From the NCBI GenBank assembly GCA_018224505.1, contig JAGTVD010000420.1, positions 1-18,457 on the forward strand: DNA of 18,457 nt. The letters run 5' to 3'. Numbering within the stretch: position 1 is the stretch's first letter; each line of letters opens with the position of its first letter. Positions 1 to 8,117 of this stretch are shown piece after piece. The position numbers and the translations under genes were made by a program. The notes beneath the pieces were generated by a model. It had not been told where the DNA came from. It did not search any database and saw nothing but the letters and a program-made list of their open reading frames with translations. Source of the DNA: Desulfatitalea sp. (GTDB lineage: Bacteria; Desulfobacterota; Desulfobacteria; Desulfobacterales; Desulfosarcinaceae).

Positions 1-2
1 AT

Positions 3-146
3 TTTGACCTCGGCGTTGCGACCATCATAGCCGCCGGTGCCCTGCACCTGTTCCTGATCGGTTTTTGGAAACGTCTCCCCCGCTGGGTAGGGGTTTCCTT
101 GACGGCCGCCTATGCCTATTTTTTATATAGCGGCATCATTCGATAG
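3..146 (+). CDS. C-terminal fragment of a membrane protein, possibly a Na+/Ca2+ exchanger-type antiporter
   Basis: An open frame enters from the left edge and ends at TAG (144-146), giving 47 residues that begin FDLGVATIIAAGALHLFLIG. Two hydrophobic stretches are visible, roughly residues 5-21 and 33-45. They are separated by a short basic loop with the sequence KRLPRW, so this looks like the last two transmembrane helices of an integral inner-membrane protein. The pattern of an aspartate-led helix, a basic R-x-x-R-W-x-G turn and a final aromatic-rich helix resembles the C-terminus of CaCA-family (YrbG-like) sodium/calcium antiporters. That family call rests on recall of the pattern only and could be wrong. 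It is convergent with the HTH gene that follows, 72 bp away, and I see no clear terminator between them. Confidence 0.5.
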   Translation, partial: FDLGVATIIAAGALHLFLIGFWKRLPRWVGVSLTAAYAYFLYSGIIR

Positions 147-218
147 GGGGGCATCCAGAAACAAACAAAATGGCCATTTCCGGATGGGCAATCGTTTAAC
201 CGCGATCGCTGTGGCCCG

Positions 219-641
219 CTATTTGCGCACCAGGCGCTGGAACGCTTCGCGGACCAGGTTGGTTCCATGCACGCGCCAGTTTCCGTTTGCGTCTTGCGAC
301 CCCTGCAAGCGGCCTTCTTTGAGCCAGCGTTGAACACCCGCCACTGTCAGATAGGTCAATTCGGCAAACGCTTCCACGGAAAAGTCCTTGCGGCCACCGG
401 CAGTCGTTGCGGCCGGTGCGGACGGCTTCATGCTTTCGGTTGGCGCCGGGGCGGTGTCTGATTCACTGGCGTTGGCAGCGGCCGCAACGACGGCCAGTTG
501 ATCGGCCGGCACTTGCCATGTGCCGCCTTGTTTTTGACCTGCGATCTTTCCGTCACGCAACCACTTGGAAACCGTGGAAGGGGTCACACCCGCCTGTTCG
601 GCGAAATCCCGGGTGGTCAGCATTTCATTGGGTTTAGACAT
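219..641 (-). CDS. Small protein with two helix-turn-helix (excisionase/MerR-like) domains
   Basis: A 140-residue protein, probably a DNA-binding regulator. Residues 7-50 form one HTH_17-type domain: LTTRDFAEQAGVTPSTVSKW, then an R-D-G-K-I wing and a final W-Q-V-P strand. Residues 86-138 form a second copy: FSVEAFAELTYLTVAGVQRW, then K-E-G-R-L and N-W-R-V-H. The two share the layout 'helix, turn, helix, W-L-x-x-G-x-I/L, W-x-V' and are joined by an Ala/Pro/Ser/Thr-rich linker (51-84) that looks disordered. The start at 641 is preferred over an in-frame ATG at 689 because AAAGGAG sits 7 nt upstream of it and the protein then begins directly before the first domain. The linked arrangement suggests binding of two half-sites by one chain. 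It is divergent from the FliK-like operon and might regulate it or itself; its targets cannot be read from the sequence. Confidence 0.82.
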   Translation of the reverse strand: MSKPNEMLTTRDFAEQAGVTPSTVSKWLRDGKIAGQKQGGTWQVPADQLAVVAAAANASESDTAPAPTESMKPSAPAATTAGGRKDFSVEAFAELTYLTVAGVQRWLKEGRLQGSQDANGNWRVHGTNLVREAFQRLVRK

Positions 642-648
642 CGTTGTG

Positions 649-655
649 CTCCTTT
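649..655 (-). promoter_or_regulatory. Ribosome binding site fixing the HTH gene start
   Basis: Reading the minus strand, AAAGGAG lies 7 nt before the ATG at 641-639. This decides the start against the longer frame opening at 689, which has no comparable site. Confidence 0.75.
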
Positions 656-748
656 CGGATTGTACCGCGCCATCAGCGACATGGATCAATGATAAAGCAT
701 CATCTCAAAAACGATGGTAAGATGCAAGTTGCCGGCGATTTCCGCCAT

Positions 749-777
749 TTGACACGTTATCCATGTACACTTACAAT
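749..777 (+). promoter_or_regulatory. Near-consensus sigma-70 promoter for the FliK-like/FlhB-like/recBD operon
   Basis: TTGACA at 749-754 matches the -35 consensus fully. TACAAT at 772-777 matches the -10 consensus in five of six positions, and the spacer is exactly 17 nt. Transcription would start near 784, leaving a leader of about 114 nt before the ATG at 898. The site lies in the divergent region between the HTH gene and the FliK-like gene. It is the best promoter I can see for the four-gene plus-strand operon. Confidence 0.75.
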
Positions 778-897
778 GGGTTGCAGTTCGAAATAAGTTG
801 TTTGGCAAAGGCCTGCGCAGTTCAGTGAATCGAAAACCACACGCGGCCATCGCAATTTGGTTGCTTTCGCGGCAGCGATTGCGGCAGAAAGAGACCC

Positions 898-2280
898 ATG
901 GATCTGTCGGCCATTTTCAATGCGGTGCGGATTCCAGCGCATGACCGCACGGTGGAGGACCCCTTTGCCGGGTTGCGGGTGGGGGATCGCCTTACCGGGC
1001 AGGTGTTGCAACTGGAGGCGGACGGGCGGGTGTTGATCGACCTGGGCCGCTTTCAGGCCCTGGCCCAGGCCACCGTTGCGGTCCAGCCGGGGCAGGTGCT
1101 GGCGCTCAAGGTGGCCAGCACCGGGGTGCCGCTGCAGCTCAAGCTGGATACCGACAGCGTGGCACCGGGGCAGCGACCGCTGCCCCAAATGGCCTTGTCG
1201 GCATTACTGGAAGGACCGGAGCGCCAGCGTTTGATAGCCGTGATCGATCGCGTGCTCGCCACCACCCTGCGCCCAACGGCCGATGGTGGCCGGGCAGACA
1301 TGCCGGGCGTTGCGCTGCAGCGCCCGTTGGCGAATGATCCCGGCATCGCTGGGGGGCAACTGTCCGGGGCACCGGGCAGTGCTCCGGCAGGCCCAACGAC
1401 CGCATCGATTGCGCAGGCCCTTTTACAAATCAAAGGGCTTTTCGAGCCGCCACCGACCGCTGCTGCGACCGACCAATGGACCCAGTGGGTCCGAACGGCC
1501 GTCGAGGATCGCGGCGTCTTGTTCGAGATCAAGCTGGCCGATGCGTTGGCCGCCCGACCGCTGGTCCCGCCGGGCGATCGGGCCGCCGGCGCAGGCAATC
1601 CGCCCGGCGATGCCCGGGCCGGCGCGCAGATGGCCGATCGCCAGGAGGCCAACCCCGTCACCGTTACCGGCACCGGGGCCGATGCGCTCGCAAGGGCGGT
1701 ACAATCCATTTTTATGCGGGACCTCAAACCGCACTTGCTGATCCTGCAAAACTTTCTCGGCGGACCGGAAGATGTGACCGCCGGGGCCGCCTTGGCACTC
1801 AAACCCAAAGAGCTGGCATTCCTGCGACAGACCGTGAACCACATGCTGCATCATGTGGAGCAACAACAGGAGCGCGCCGTGCAACGGGCGGGCGGCGGCG
1901 AGTTGTTCCAGGTGCTGGCCCACCTGGTGCCTGCGGAAGACGGACGGCGTCCGGTTCAGTTCAAGGTCTACTATCCCAAGCGTGGCGACGGGCGTTCCGA
2001 GCCCGGGCACCGGATCGCGTTGCTGCTGGATATGGATCGGCTGGGACCGGTGCGGGTCGATCTGTCCATGCTCCACAATGACCTGCGCATCCTCTTTCAT
2101 GTGCGCGACGATGGGGTCAGGCAACTGCTCGAACCGCATGCCCCGGCCGTGGCCCACATATTGGAGGGCCATTTCGACCATGTGCAGGTGATCACCCAGG
2201 TCTCCCAGGAGGCCATCGCCCGGTTTGCAACCGAGGATCTGCAAGGCCCGGCGGTGGGCAGAATCGATATCCAGGCATGA
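898..2280 (+). CDS. FliK-like protein with a C-terminal hook-length-control domain
   Basis: A 460-residue protein with three visible parts. Residues 1-90 form a beta-rich segment (GLRVGDRLTGQVLQLEADG and following). Residues about 110-260 are rich in Ala, Gly, Pro and charged residues and probably flexible. The C-terminal region from about 265 carries a helical stretch and then the Flg_hook-like fold (about 360-455): FKVYYPKR, RIALLLDMDRLGPVRVDLSM, then a sheet and helix ending VQVITQVSQEAI. FliK proteins measure hook length and switch the flagellar export gate through FlhB. The next gene encodes an FlhB C-domain homologue, matching the ylqG-ylqH type pair known from Bacillus, where these proteins sit outside the main flagellar cluster. 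No signal peptide or membrane segment is seen. Only a weak AAAGAG precedes the ATG. The function in this context is not established. Confidence 0.72.
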   Translation: MDLSAIFNAVRIPAHDRTVEDPFAGLRVGDRLTGQVLQLEADGRVLIDLGRFQALAQATVAVQPGQVLALKVASTGVPLQLKLDTDSVAPGQRPLPQMALSALLEGPERQRLIAVIDRVLATTLRPTADGGRADMPGVALQRPLANDPGIAGGQLSGAPGSAPAGPTTASIAQALLQIKGLFEPPPTAAATDQWTQWVRTAVEDRGVLFEIKLADALAARPLVPPGDRAAGAGNPPGDARAGAQMADRQEANPVTVTGTGADALARAVQSIFMRDLKPHLLILQNFLGGPEDVTAGAALALKPKELAFLRQTVNHMLHHVEQQQERAVQRAGGGELFQVLAHLVPAEDGRRPVQFKVYYPKRGDGRSEPGHRIALLLDMDRLGPVRVDLSMLHNDLRILFHVRDDGVRQLLEPHAPAVAHILEGHFDHVQVITQVSQEAIARFATEDLQGPAVGRIDIQA

Positions 2281-2543
2281 ATGGTGAACAACGTAAAAAA
2301 GCGGCGGCCCTGCGCTACGATGTCGGCGGCGACCATGCGCCGAAGGTGGTGGCCAAGGGACGCGGTAAAATGGCCGAGCGAATCGTGGCCCTGGCCCAAG
2401 CGCATCAGGTGCCCTTGGTGCAAGACCGCAACCTGGTGCAGATGCTGGAGGCCCTCGATGTGAATACCGAAATTCCGCCCGCCCTCTATCAAGCCGTGGC
2501 CGAAGTGCTGGTATTCATCTACCGCATGAATCGATCCCAATGA
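2277..2543 (+). CDS. Soluble FlhB C-terminal-domain homologue (YlqH/FlhX type)
   Basis: An 88-residue protein aligning by eye with the cytoplasmic C-domain of the type III export switch FlhB/YscU. It has AAALRYDVGGDHAPKVVAKG, then a helix, a QVPLVQDRNL strand-turn, and NTEIPPALYQAVAEVLVFIY. In full-length FlhB the protein cleaves itself within an NPTH motif just before this region. Here the motif and the whole membrane domain are missing, so the protein corresponds to the fragment left after cleavage. The ATG overlaps the TGA of the FliK-like gene (ATGA at 2277-2280) and its own stop overlaps the recB start, so expression is translationally coupled on both sides. Such stand-alone FlhB-C proteins are known and in some bacteria can replace the native C-domain. 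Whether this one works with a flagellar or other type III apparatus is inference. Confidence 0.85.
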   Translation: MNGEQRKKAAALRYDVGGDHAPKVVAKGRGKMAERIVALAQAHQVPLVQDRNLVQMLEALDVNTEIPPALYQAVAEVLVFIYRMNRSQ

Positions 2544-5500
2544 CGCCCTTCGATCTCGAAAACACGGCCCTGGACGGCGTGCACCTGATTGAGGCCGGCG
2601 CCGGCACCGGTAAAACCTACACCATCGCCGGCCTTTTTTTGCGGCTGATCGTGGAGCAGGGGCTGGCCATCGACCGGATTCTGGTGGTGACCTATACCAA
2701 AGCGGCCACCGAAGAGCTCAAGAGCCGTATTCGCCTGCGTTTACTCGAAGCCAAGGAGATCTTCGGCGGCCAGCGTCCCGCCGAACCCATGACCGACGCC
2801 ATGGTCCGGCACGGGGTATCGCACCGGCTGGCCCTGCGGCGTATTCAGGATGCCCTTGTCGATTTCGATCAGGCCGCCATTTTTACCATTCACGGCTTTT
2901 GCCAACGCCTTTTGCAGCACTTCGCATTCGAAACCGGCCACCTGTTCGAGGCCGAGCTGGTCCAGGACGCGCAGCCCTTGATCCAGGAGGTGGCCGATGA
3001 TTACTGGCGGCGTTACGTCAGCCGGGCGCCGGACGAGCTGGCGGGATATGTGGTGGACCGTCTGAAGGGTCCCCAGGGATGGGTCGCCCTGTTCCAGCAC
3101 AGCCGTTTTCCAGGGCTGCGGCTGCTGCCGGAAGCGTTCAAGCCGGCTCTGACAGGCATTGCCCCCTGGCGCGCCGCCGCCCGACAGGTGGTGCAGCAAT
3201 GGCCTGAGGTCCGGGAAGAAGTGCTGGCGCTGCTATACTCCGAAGGGTTGCATGCCAATGTCTACGGGGCCGGCACGCCGGACCCCCAGCGGCCGTCGAT
3301 CACCAAACGGATGCGCAAGGTGGGCGAACTGACCGGTGTCTTGGATCAGTGGCAGGGTGACTATCCCCTTTTCAAGGGCTTCGAGAAAGTCACTCAATCC
3401 AGTATCGATCGGTACACCAAGAAAAACCATCCGCCCCTGCGCCATCCTTTTTTCGAGTGGTGCGACCATGCCCTGGCGTGTTACACGGCGCTGGAGGATC
3501 AGCTGGCCGCTTATCTGCGTTATCTGAAGATCAAGTTTCTGCAACAGGCCGGCCCGCGCCTGACGGCCAAGAAGCGCCGTCGGAATATCCTTTTTTTCGA
3601 TGACCTGTTGCTGCAAGTGTATGACGCACTGGACAGTGATCGCCGCAGTGGTTTGGTGGCGGCCATTCGTGTCCAGTATCAGGCGGCCCTGGTGGATGAG
3701 TTTCAGGACACCGACCCATTGCAGTATGCTATCTTCGACGCCCTCTTCGCCGGTGGACAGCCCCTGTTGTTCATGATCGGCGATCCCAAACAAGCCATAT
3801 ACAGCTTTCGCGGCGCCGACATCTTTTCCTACCTGCAAGCCCGGCGCAACGCCCGCCAGCGCCACACCCTCACCCGCAACTGGCGTGCCACAGCCCCCTT
3901 GATCAGTGCGCTCAACACCCTCTTTGCAGCTCATCCACGCCCCTTCGGGTTCGACCAGATCCCCTACGAAGCTGCCGTCGCGGCCGACACCACCGTTGCA
4001 GGGCAAGAACCGCCATTTGTGCTGTGGCACCTGAGCCGCTCCGATTCCGGCGATGTACACCGACCGATTCCGCGCTCCGAAGCCGTGCCGCGCATCGTGG
4101 CGGCGGTGGCCGAGGAGATCACGCGCTTATTGTCCGATCCGGAAAGCGCCATTGTTCCGGAGCAGATCGCGGTGCTGACACGCACCCATTACCAGGCCCA
4201 GGCGGTAAAAGCGGCTTTGTCCCGGCGGCGCGTCCCGGCTGTCCTGCACAGCGCCGGGCGGGTGTTCGACACCCCCGAAGCCACGGAGCTTACCTTTGTC
4301 TTGTCGGCCCTGGCTTCCCCGGCCGACCCACGCAAGGTGCGCACGGCGCTGGCCACCCCCATGATCGGCGCGGATGCCGCTACCCTGTGTGCCTCCGTGG
4401 AGCAGCCCACAGAGACTTGGCAGGTGCGATGGGCCCGGTTCGACGGTTACCATCAGCTCTGGCTGCGTTACGGCTTTTATCGCATGTTCAGCCACTTCAT
4501 GGCCCAGGAAGGGATCAAAGCCCGTTTGCTGGGCTTGCCCGACGGTGATCGGCGTTTGACCAACTTGCTGCACCTGGCGGAACTGCTCCACCAGGCTGAT
4601 CAAACCTATCAGTTCGGACCCGAGGGAATGATGAAATGGTTGACGGCCCAATGCCAGACCGACACCGCGGCCGGAGATGCCGAGATGCTGCGTCTGGAGA
4701 GCGATGCCCATGCCGTGCGCATCATCACCATCCATAAAAGCAAGGGTTTGCAATTTGAGGTGGTCTTTTGCCCATTCACCTGGGAGGGGGTTAAAATCGG
4801 AAGCGACACTGCGGTGTTCCATGACCCCGGCGCCGGCGAGCAGCTTACGCTGGCCATCGGCCCCGGCCTGGACCCTGAACACCAGCAACAGGCCGCCGCC
4901 GAAGCCTTGTCCGAGAACTTGCGGCTGCTCTACGTCGCTCTCACCCGCGCGCGGCTACGGTGCTACATGGTGTGGGGGTGCATCCGGGAAACCGAACTGT
5001 CGGCGCCTGCCTACCTGTTTCATAGTCCACTCACGCCAACCGGGACGTGGATGACCGACCTGCAAACCAAAATGAAATCCATGACCGACGCTGACATGCT
5101 CGCCGAGCTGCGCCTTCTGGCGGACCGTTCCGGGGGTGCGATCGCCATCGCCCCATTGCCCGAACCCGGCTCGGTCCGCTACGCCCATCCTGGCGACCGG
5201 TCCGTCCCACTGCACCGACGGCGTTTCGAACGGTCCCTCGGCCGTGGCTGGCGGGTGGCCAGTTTTTCCGCCATGACGGCCGGAATATCACCCGAGGAGG
5301 CGGATCGTCCGGACCGGGACGCCACTGCGTCGGATGTGATACCGCTCGAGCCCGCTCCGGCGGGTTTCGAGCGACTGGCCGATTTTCCCAAAGGCGCCAG
5401 CGCAGGTCTCTTCTTTCACGACCTGCTGGAGCATTGGGATTTTACCCAAAGCGCCGACCCGGCGCGCGGTACCTTAGTGAGCGACACCTTGACGGCCCAT

Positions 5501-6118
5501 GGGTTCGATGTCCGCTGGACGGAAACAGTGGACCGGATGCTGACCTATCTATCCGCAGCACCGCTACCCGTCCCGACGGGTGATTTGCCACTGCAGTTGT
5601 CCCGGGTGCCTGCCGGCCGACGGGTCAATGAAATGGAGTTCTACTTCCCGCTCAAGCGGGTGATGCCGCAACAGCTCAAGCAGCTCTTCGCCGATCATGG
5701 CCGGCCCCATATGGCCGATTTACCGGCCGACCCTCTGGACCGTCTGAATTTCGCGCCCATGCACGGTTATCTCAAGGGGTACATCGATACCATATTCTTC
5801 CATGACCGGCGCTACTACCTGGTGGACTGGAAGTCCAATCACTTGGGCGACACCCCCGAGGCGTATACCGCCGACCGCCTCGCGCACGCCATGGCCGAAG
5901 CCTACTATTTCCTGCAGTACCACCTCTACGTGGTTGCCCTCGATCAACTGCTTCGCACCCGTGTGCCGGACTACCTTTATGAACAGCACTTCGGCGGTGT
6001 TTACTACCTGTTTTTGCGCGGCATCCAAGGCCCGACCAATGGCATTTTCCATGCAGTGCCGGATCCGGGTTTAGTCAAAGATTTAAGGGAACTATTCATA
6101 GGCGGGGGTGGCCAATAA
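2540..6118 (+). CDS. recB: RecB, exodeoxyribonuclease V beta subunit (helicase-nuclease)
   Basis: This 1192-residue protein is close to the usual RecB length. It is the 3'-5' helicase and the nuclease of the enzyme that processes double-strand breaks and loads RecA. Superfamily 1A helicase motifs are all present: Walker A EAGAGTGKT (18-26), VVTYTKAATEEL, FTIHGFCQRLL, Walker B LVDEFQDTD (384-392), GDPKQAIYSFRGAD (from 414), TRNWRA, IHKSKGLQFE (H732) and LYVALTRAR (from 797). The C-terminal RecB nuclease domain keeps its metal ligands: H960 in FFHDLLEHW, D1083 in GYIDTIF, and D1096 and K1098 in LVDWKSN. The QYHLYVVAL helix follows. The 13-residue gap between the two aspartates equals that in the E. 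coli enzyme. Its ATG overlaps the preceding stop (ATGA). RecD follows after an A/C-rich spacer; recC, normally the third subunit, is not in the window. Confidence 0.97.
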   Translation: MTPFDLENTALDGVHLIEAGAGTGKTYTIAGLFLRLIVEQGLAIDRILVVTYTKAATEELKSRIRLRLLEAKEIFGGQRPAEPMTDAMVRHGVSHRLALRRIQDALVDFDQAAIFTIHGFCQRLLQHFAFETGHLFEAELVQDAQPLIQEVADDYWRRYVSRAPDELAGYVVDRLKGPQGWVALFQHSRFPGLRLLPEAFKPALTGIAPWRAAARQVVQQWPEVREEVLALLYSEGLHANVYGAGTPDPQRPSITKRMRKVGELTGVLDQWQGDYPLFKGFEKVTQSSIDRYTKKNHPPLRHPFFEWCDHALACYTALEDQLAAYLRYLKIKFLQQAGPRLTAKKRRRNILFFDDLLLQVYDALDSDRRSGLVAAIRVQYQAALVDEFQDTDPLQYAIFDALFAGGQPLLFMIGDPKQAIYSFRGADIFSYLQARRNARQRHTLTRNWRATAPLISALNTLFAAHPRPFGFDQIPYEAAVAADTTVAGQEPPFVLWHLSRSDSGDVHRPIPRSEAVPRIVAAVAEEITRLLSDPESAIVPEQIAVLTRTHYQAQAVKAALSRRRVPAVLHSAGRVFDTPEATELTFVLSALASPADPRKVRTALATPMIGADAATLCASVEQPTETWQVRWARFDGYHQLWLRYGFYRMFSHFMAQEGIKARLLGLPDGDRRLTNLLHLAELLHQADQTYQFGPEGMMKWLTAQCQTDTAAGDAEMLRLESDAHAVRIITIHKSKGLQFEVVFCPFTWEGVKIGSDTAVFHDPGAGEQLTLAIGPGLDPEHQQQAAAEALSENLRLLYVALTRARLRCYMVWGCIRETELSAPAYLFHSPLTPTGTWMTDLQTKMKSMTDADMLAELRLLADRSGGAIAIAPLPEPGSVRYAHPGDRSVPLHRRRFERSLGRGWRVASFSAMTAGISPEEADRPDRDATASDVIPLEPAPAGFERLADFPKGASAGLFFHDLLEHWDFTQSADPARGTLVSDTLTAHGFDVRWTETVDRMLTYLSAAPLPVPTGDLPLQLSRVPAGRRVNEMEFYFPLKRVMPQQLKQLFADHGRPHMADLPADPLDRLNFAPMHGYLKGYIDTIFFHDRRYYLVDWKSNHLGDTPEAYTADRLAHAMAEAYYFLQYHLYVVALDQLLRTRVPDYLYEQHFGGVYYLFLRGIQGPTNGIFHAVPDPGLVKDLRELFIGGGGQ

Positions 6119-6234
6119 AACAATCCATAACCCAATCAACCGAACAACCATTCAACCGAACAACCGAACAACCAAACAACCGTTCAACCGACCAACCAAC
6201 CAACCAACCCACTAACCCACAACCGGACCACCCA
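6119..6234 (+). repeat. A/C-rich degenerate repeat spacer between recB and recD
   Basis: The 116 nt between the recB stop and the recD start are almost purely A and C on the plus strand, with only about seven G residues. About fourteen AACC tetramers occur, arranged as irregular units such as TTCAACCGA, ACAACCGA and, near 6191-6209, a perfect run of ACCA/ACCA-type tetramers. No open frame, hairpin or Shine-Dalgarno sequence can be drawn in it. The transcript here would be unstructured. Tandem tetramers of this kind can change length by slippage, which would alter the recB-recD spacing without affecting either protein. Confidence 0.85.
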
Positions 6235-8094
6235 ATGCAAAACATTCACATTCCGACGCTTTTTCAAGACCGACCCCTCAATGCCATCGATTGGGTTTTC
6301 GCCCGGACGGTGCAGCGGTTAGGCCGTTGCACGGATCCGTGGGTGGGTTTGGCGGCGGCCCTGGTCAGCCGTGCAGCGGGGGAGGGGCATGTCTGCCTTG
6401 ATTTGGCGGCAGCCCATGGTCCCGCGGTGGCCGGCGTCGCCCGGATGCCGGATGGGCCCGTGCCCGAGACCCCTGAACAATGGCGAGGACGACTGTGCGC
6501 CTGTGCCGCCATCGGCATACCTGGGGATTTCCGACCGCTGATCCTGGACGGAGAGCGGCTTTATCTTCATCGTTATTGGCATAACGAGGATTCATTGACC
6601 CGGTCCATTCTGGCGCGCTGTGGGCCCCCAGCCGAGGCGGTGCCGGAAGCCGAACTTGCAACAGCCTTGGCGACGATCTTCGCCGACAGTGATGCCGGGC
6701 AGCAGCGTGCGGCACGGGTAGCCGCCAGCCGTTGGTTCAGCGTGATCTCAGGCGGTCCCGGAACCGGAAAAACCTACACGGTGGCCCGCATCATCCGGCT
6801 GCTGCAAGCGTTGCATCCGCAGCGTCCTTTGACGATCCACCTGGCGGCCCCCACCGGCAAGGCTGCGGCCCGGCTGCAAGCATCGGTGCAGGCGGTTTTC
6901 GCTACCGGCAGTGAATCGGTGGACGGCGGTGCGGCCAAAATCCACCCAGCCCAGACCCTGCACCGGTTGCTGGGATTCATGCCGGCGGGGGCGAAGTTTC
7001 GCTACCATGCCGACAATCCTTTGCCATCGGACGTGGTGATCGTGGATGAAGCTTCCATGATCGACCTGGCGTTGATGGTGCGTTTGATGGCGGCCTTGTC
7101 CGCCCAAACCCGATTGGTGCTGGTCGGAGACAAGGATCAGCTGGCTTCGGTGGAAGCCGGTGCCGTGTTGGGAGATATCTGTTACGGCGTTTCCCGTGGT
7201 GTCGATGGCAACGGGGGCAGCGGTGGCCCGGACAGCGGGCGAAGGGCGGCTGCGGTTGTGACGGACGATGCCGCCTATAGTTTGCGCGCGCAGATCGCCG
7301 TACTGGAACGCAGTTACCGTTTCGACGCCCGAGGTGGCATCGGGGCGCTCAGCCGGGCCATCAATGCCGGTCAGCCGGAGGCGGCGCTGGCGCTGTTGGG
7401 GGATCGGGATCAGGAGACCATCGGGTTAACTCCGCTCGATGGTTGGGCGGCGCTGGCCGCCGGGCTCGAGGAGCGCGTGCTGGCAGCCTTTGGTCCGCTG
7501 TTTGAGGGCGGCGGTCCCGGTGCGGCCCTGGAAACCCTCAACCGCTTTAGAATTCTCTGTGCGGTGCGCAAAGGGCCTTTTGGCGTGGAGGCGATGAACG
7601 GGTACGTCGAGCAAGTGTTGCGCGCCCACGGCCGGATTCCCCCGGCCGCTGCCGCGCCATCGCCCTGGTATTCCGGTCGCCCGGTGATGATCACGCGCAA
7701 CGACTACTACCAGGGGTTGTTCAATGGGGACGTGGGCGTTGCCCTGGATAGCGCGTCCGGCGCCGAGCACTCGGTTCGGGTGGCTTTCCCCGATGGCCAA
7801 GACCATTTCAAACAACTGGCGCGCCACCAGCTGCCGGGCCACGAAACCGTGTACGCCATGACGGTTCACAAGAGTCAGGGTTCGGAGTTCGACCATGTGG
7901 TGTTGGTGCTGCCCGACCAGGATCTGCCGCTGCTCACGCGTGAACTGATCTATACGGCCGCCACCCGTGCCCGGCAGACACTTCATATCTGGGCGCCGCC
8001 CAAACTGCTGGCACTGGCGGTTACCCGTAAAATTCAACGCAGCTCAGGCTTGCGCGACGCGCTGTGGCCGCCCTTTTCCTCCGCTGCATCTTGA
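6235..8094 (+). CDS. recD: RecD, exodeoxyribonuclease V alpha subunit (5'-3' helicase)
   Basis: A 619-residue superfamily 1B helicase of RecD length and layout. The N-terminal part (FQDRPLNAIDWVFARTVQRL) matches the RecB-contacting start of RecD. The motor follows: Walker A GGPGTGKT (173-180), Walker B IVDEASMID (D271, E272), GDKDQL (298-303), and motifs TVHKSQGSEFD (H545) and YTAATRAR (573-580). It has no long N-terminal extension, so it is the RecBCD-type RecD rather than RecD2. The start is set by similarity of the N-terminus. No Shine-Dalgarno sequence precedes it, only the A/C-rich spacer, so initiation probably depends on an unstructured leader or readthrough from recB. An Ala/Gly-rich loop (about 322-345) interrupts the helicase core, as is common in this family. 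It ends 23 bp from the convergent malQ stop. Confidence 0.96.
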   Translation: MQNIHIPTLFQDRPLNAIDWVFARTVQRLGRCTDPWVGLAAALVSRAAGEGHVCLDLAAAHGPAVAGVARMPDGPVPETPEQWRGRLCACAAIGIPGDFRPLILDGERLYLHRYWHNEDSLTRSILARCGPPAEAVPEAELATALATIFADSDAGQQRAARVAASRWFSVISGGPGTGKTYTVARIIRLLQALHPQRPLTIHLAAPTGKAAARLQASVQAVFATGSESVDGGAAKIHPAQTLHRLLGFMPAGAKFRYHADNPLPSDVVIVDEASMIDLALMVRLMAALSAQTRLVLVGDKDQLASVEAGAVLGDICYGVSRGVDGNGGSGGPDSGRRAAAVVTDDAAYSLRAQIAVLERSYRFDARGGIGALSRAINAGQPEAALALLGDRDQETIGLTPLDGWAALAAGLEERVLAAFGPLFEGGGPGAALETLNRFRILCAVRKGPFGVEAMNGYVEQVLRAHGRIPPAAAAPSPWYSGRPVMITRNDYYQGLFNGDVGVALDSASGAEHSVRVAFPDGQDHFKQLARHQLPGHETVYAMTVHKSQGSEFDHVVLVLPDQDLPLLTRELIYTAATRARQTLHIWAPPKLLALAVTRKIQRSSGLRDALWPPFSSAAS

Positions 8095-8117
8095 CGCAAA
8101 TTTAGCCGCATCGCGTG

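Noticed and set aside
168..179. 12-bp palindrome AAATGGCCATTT followed by T-rich sequence on the minus strand, as a terminator for the HTH gene
   Set aside because: The palindrome leaves no loop, the stem is weak, and the T stretch is interrupted by G.
799..817. Possible sigma-54 promoter (TGGCA...TGC) upstream of the FliK-like gene
   Set aside because: The spacing between the GG and GC elements is one base short of the required distance, and a much better sigma-70 promoter lies just upstream.
6119..6234. The repeat spacer as a CRISPR array
   Set aside because: Units are 4-9 nt, degenerate and contiguous, with no regular spacers.
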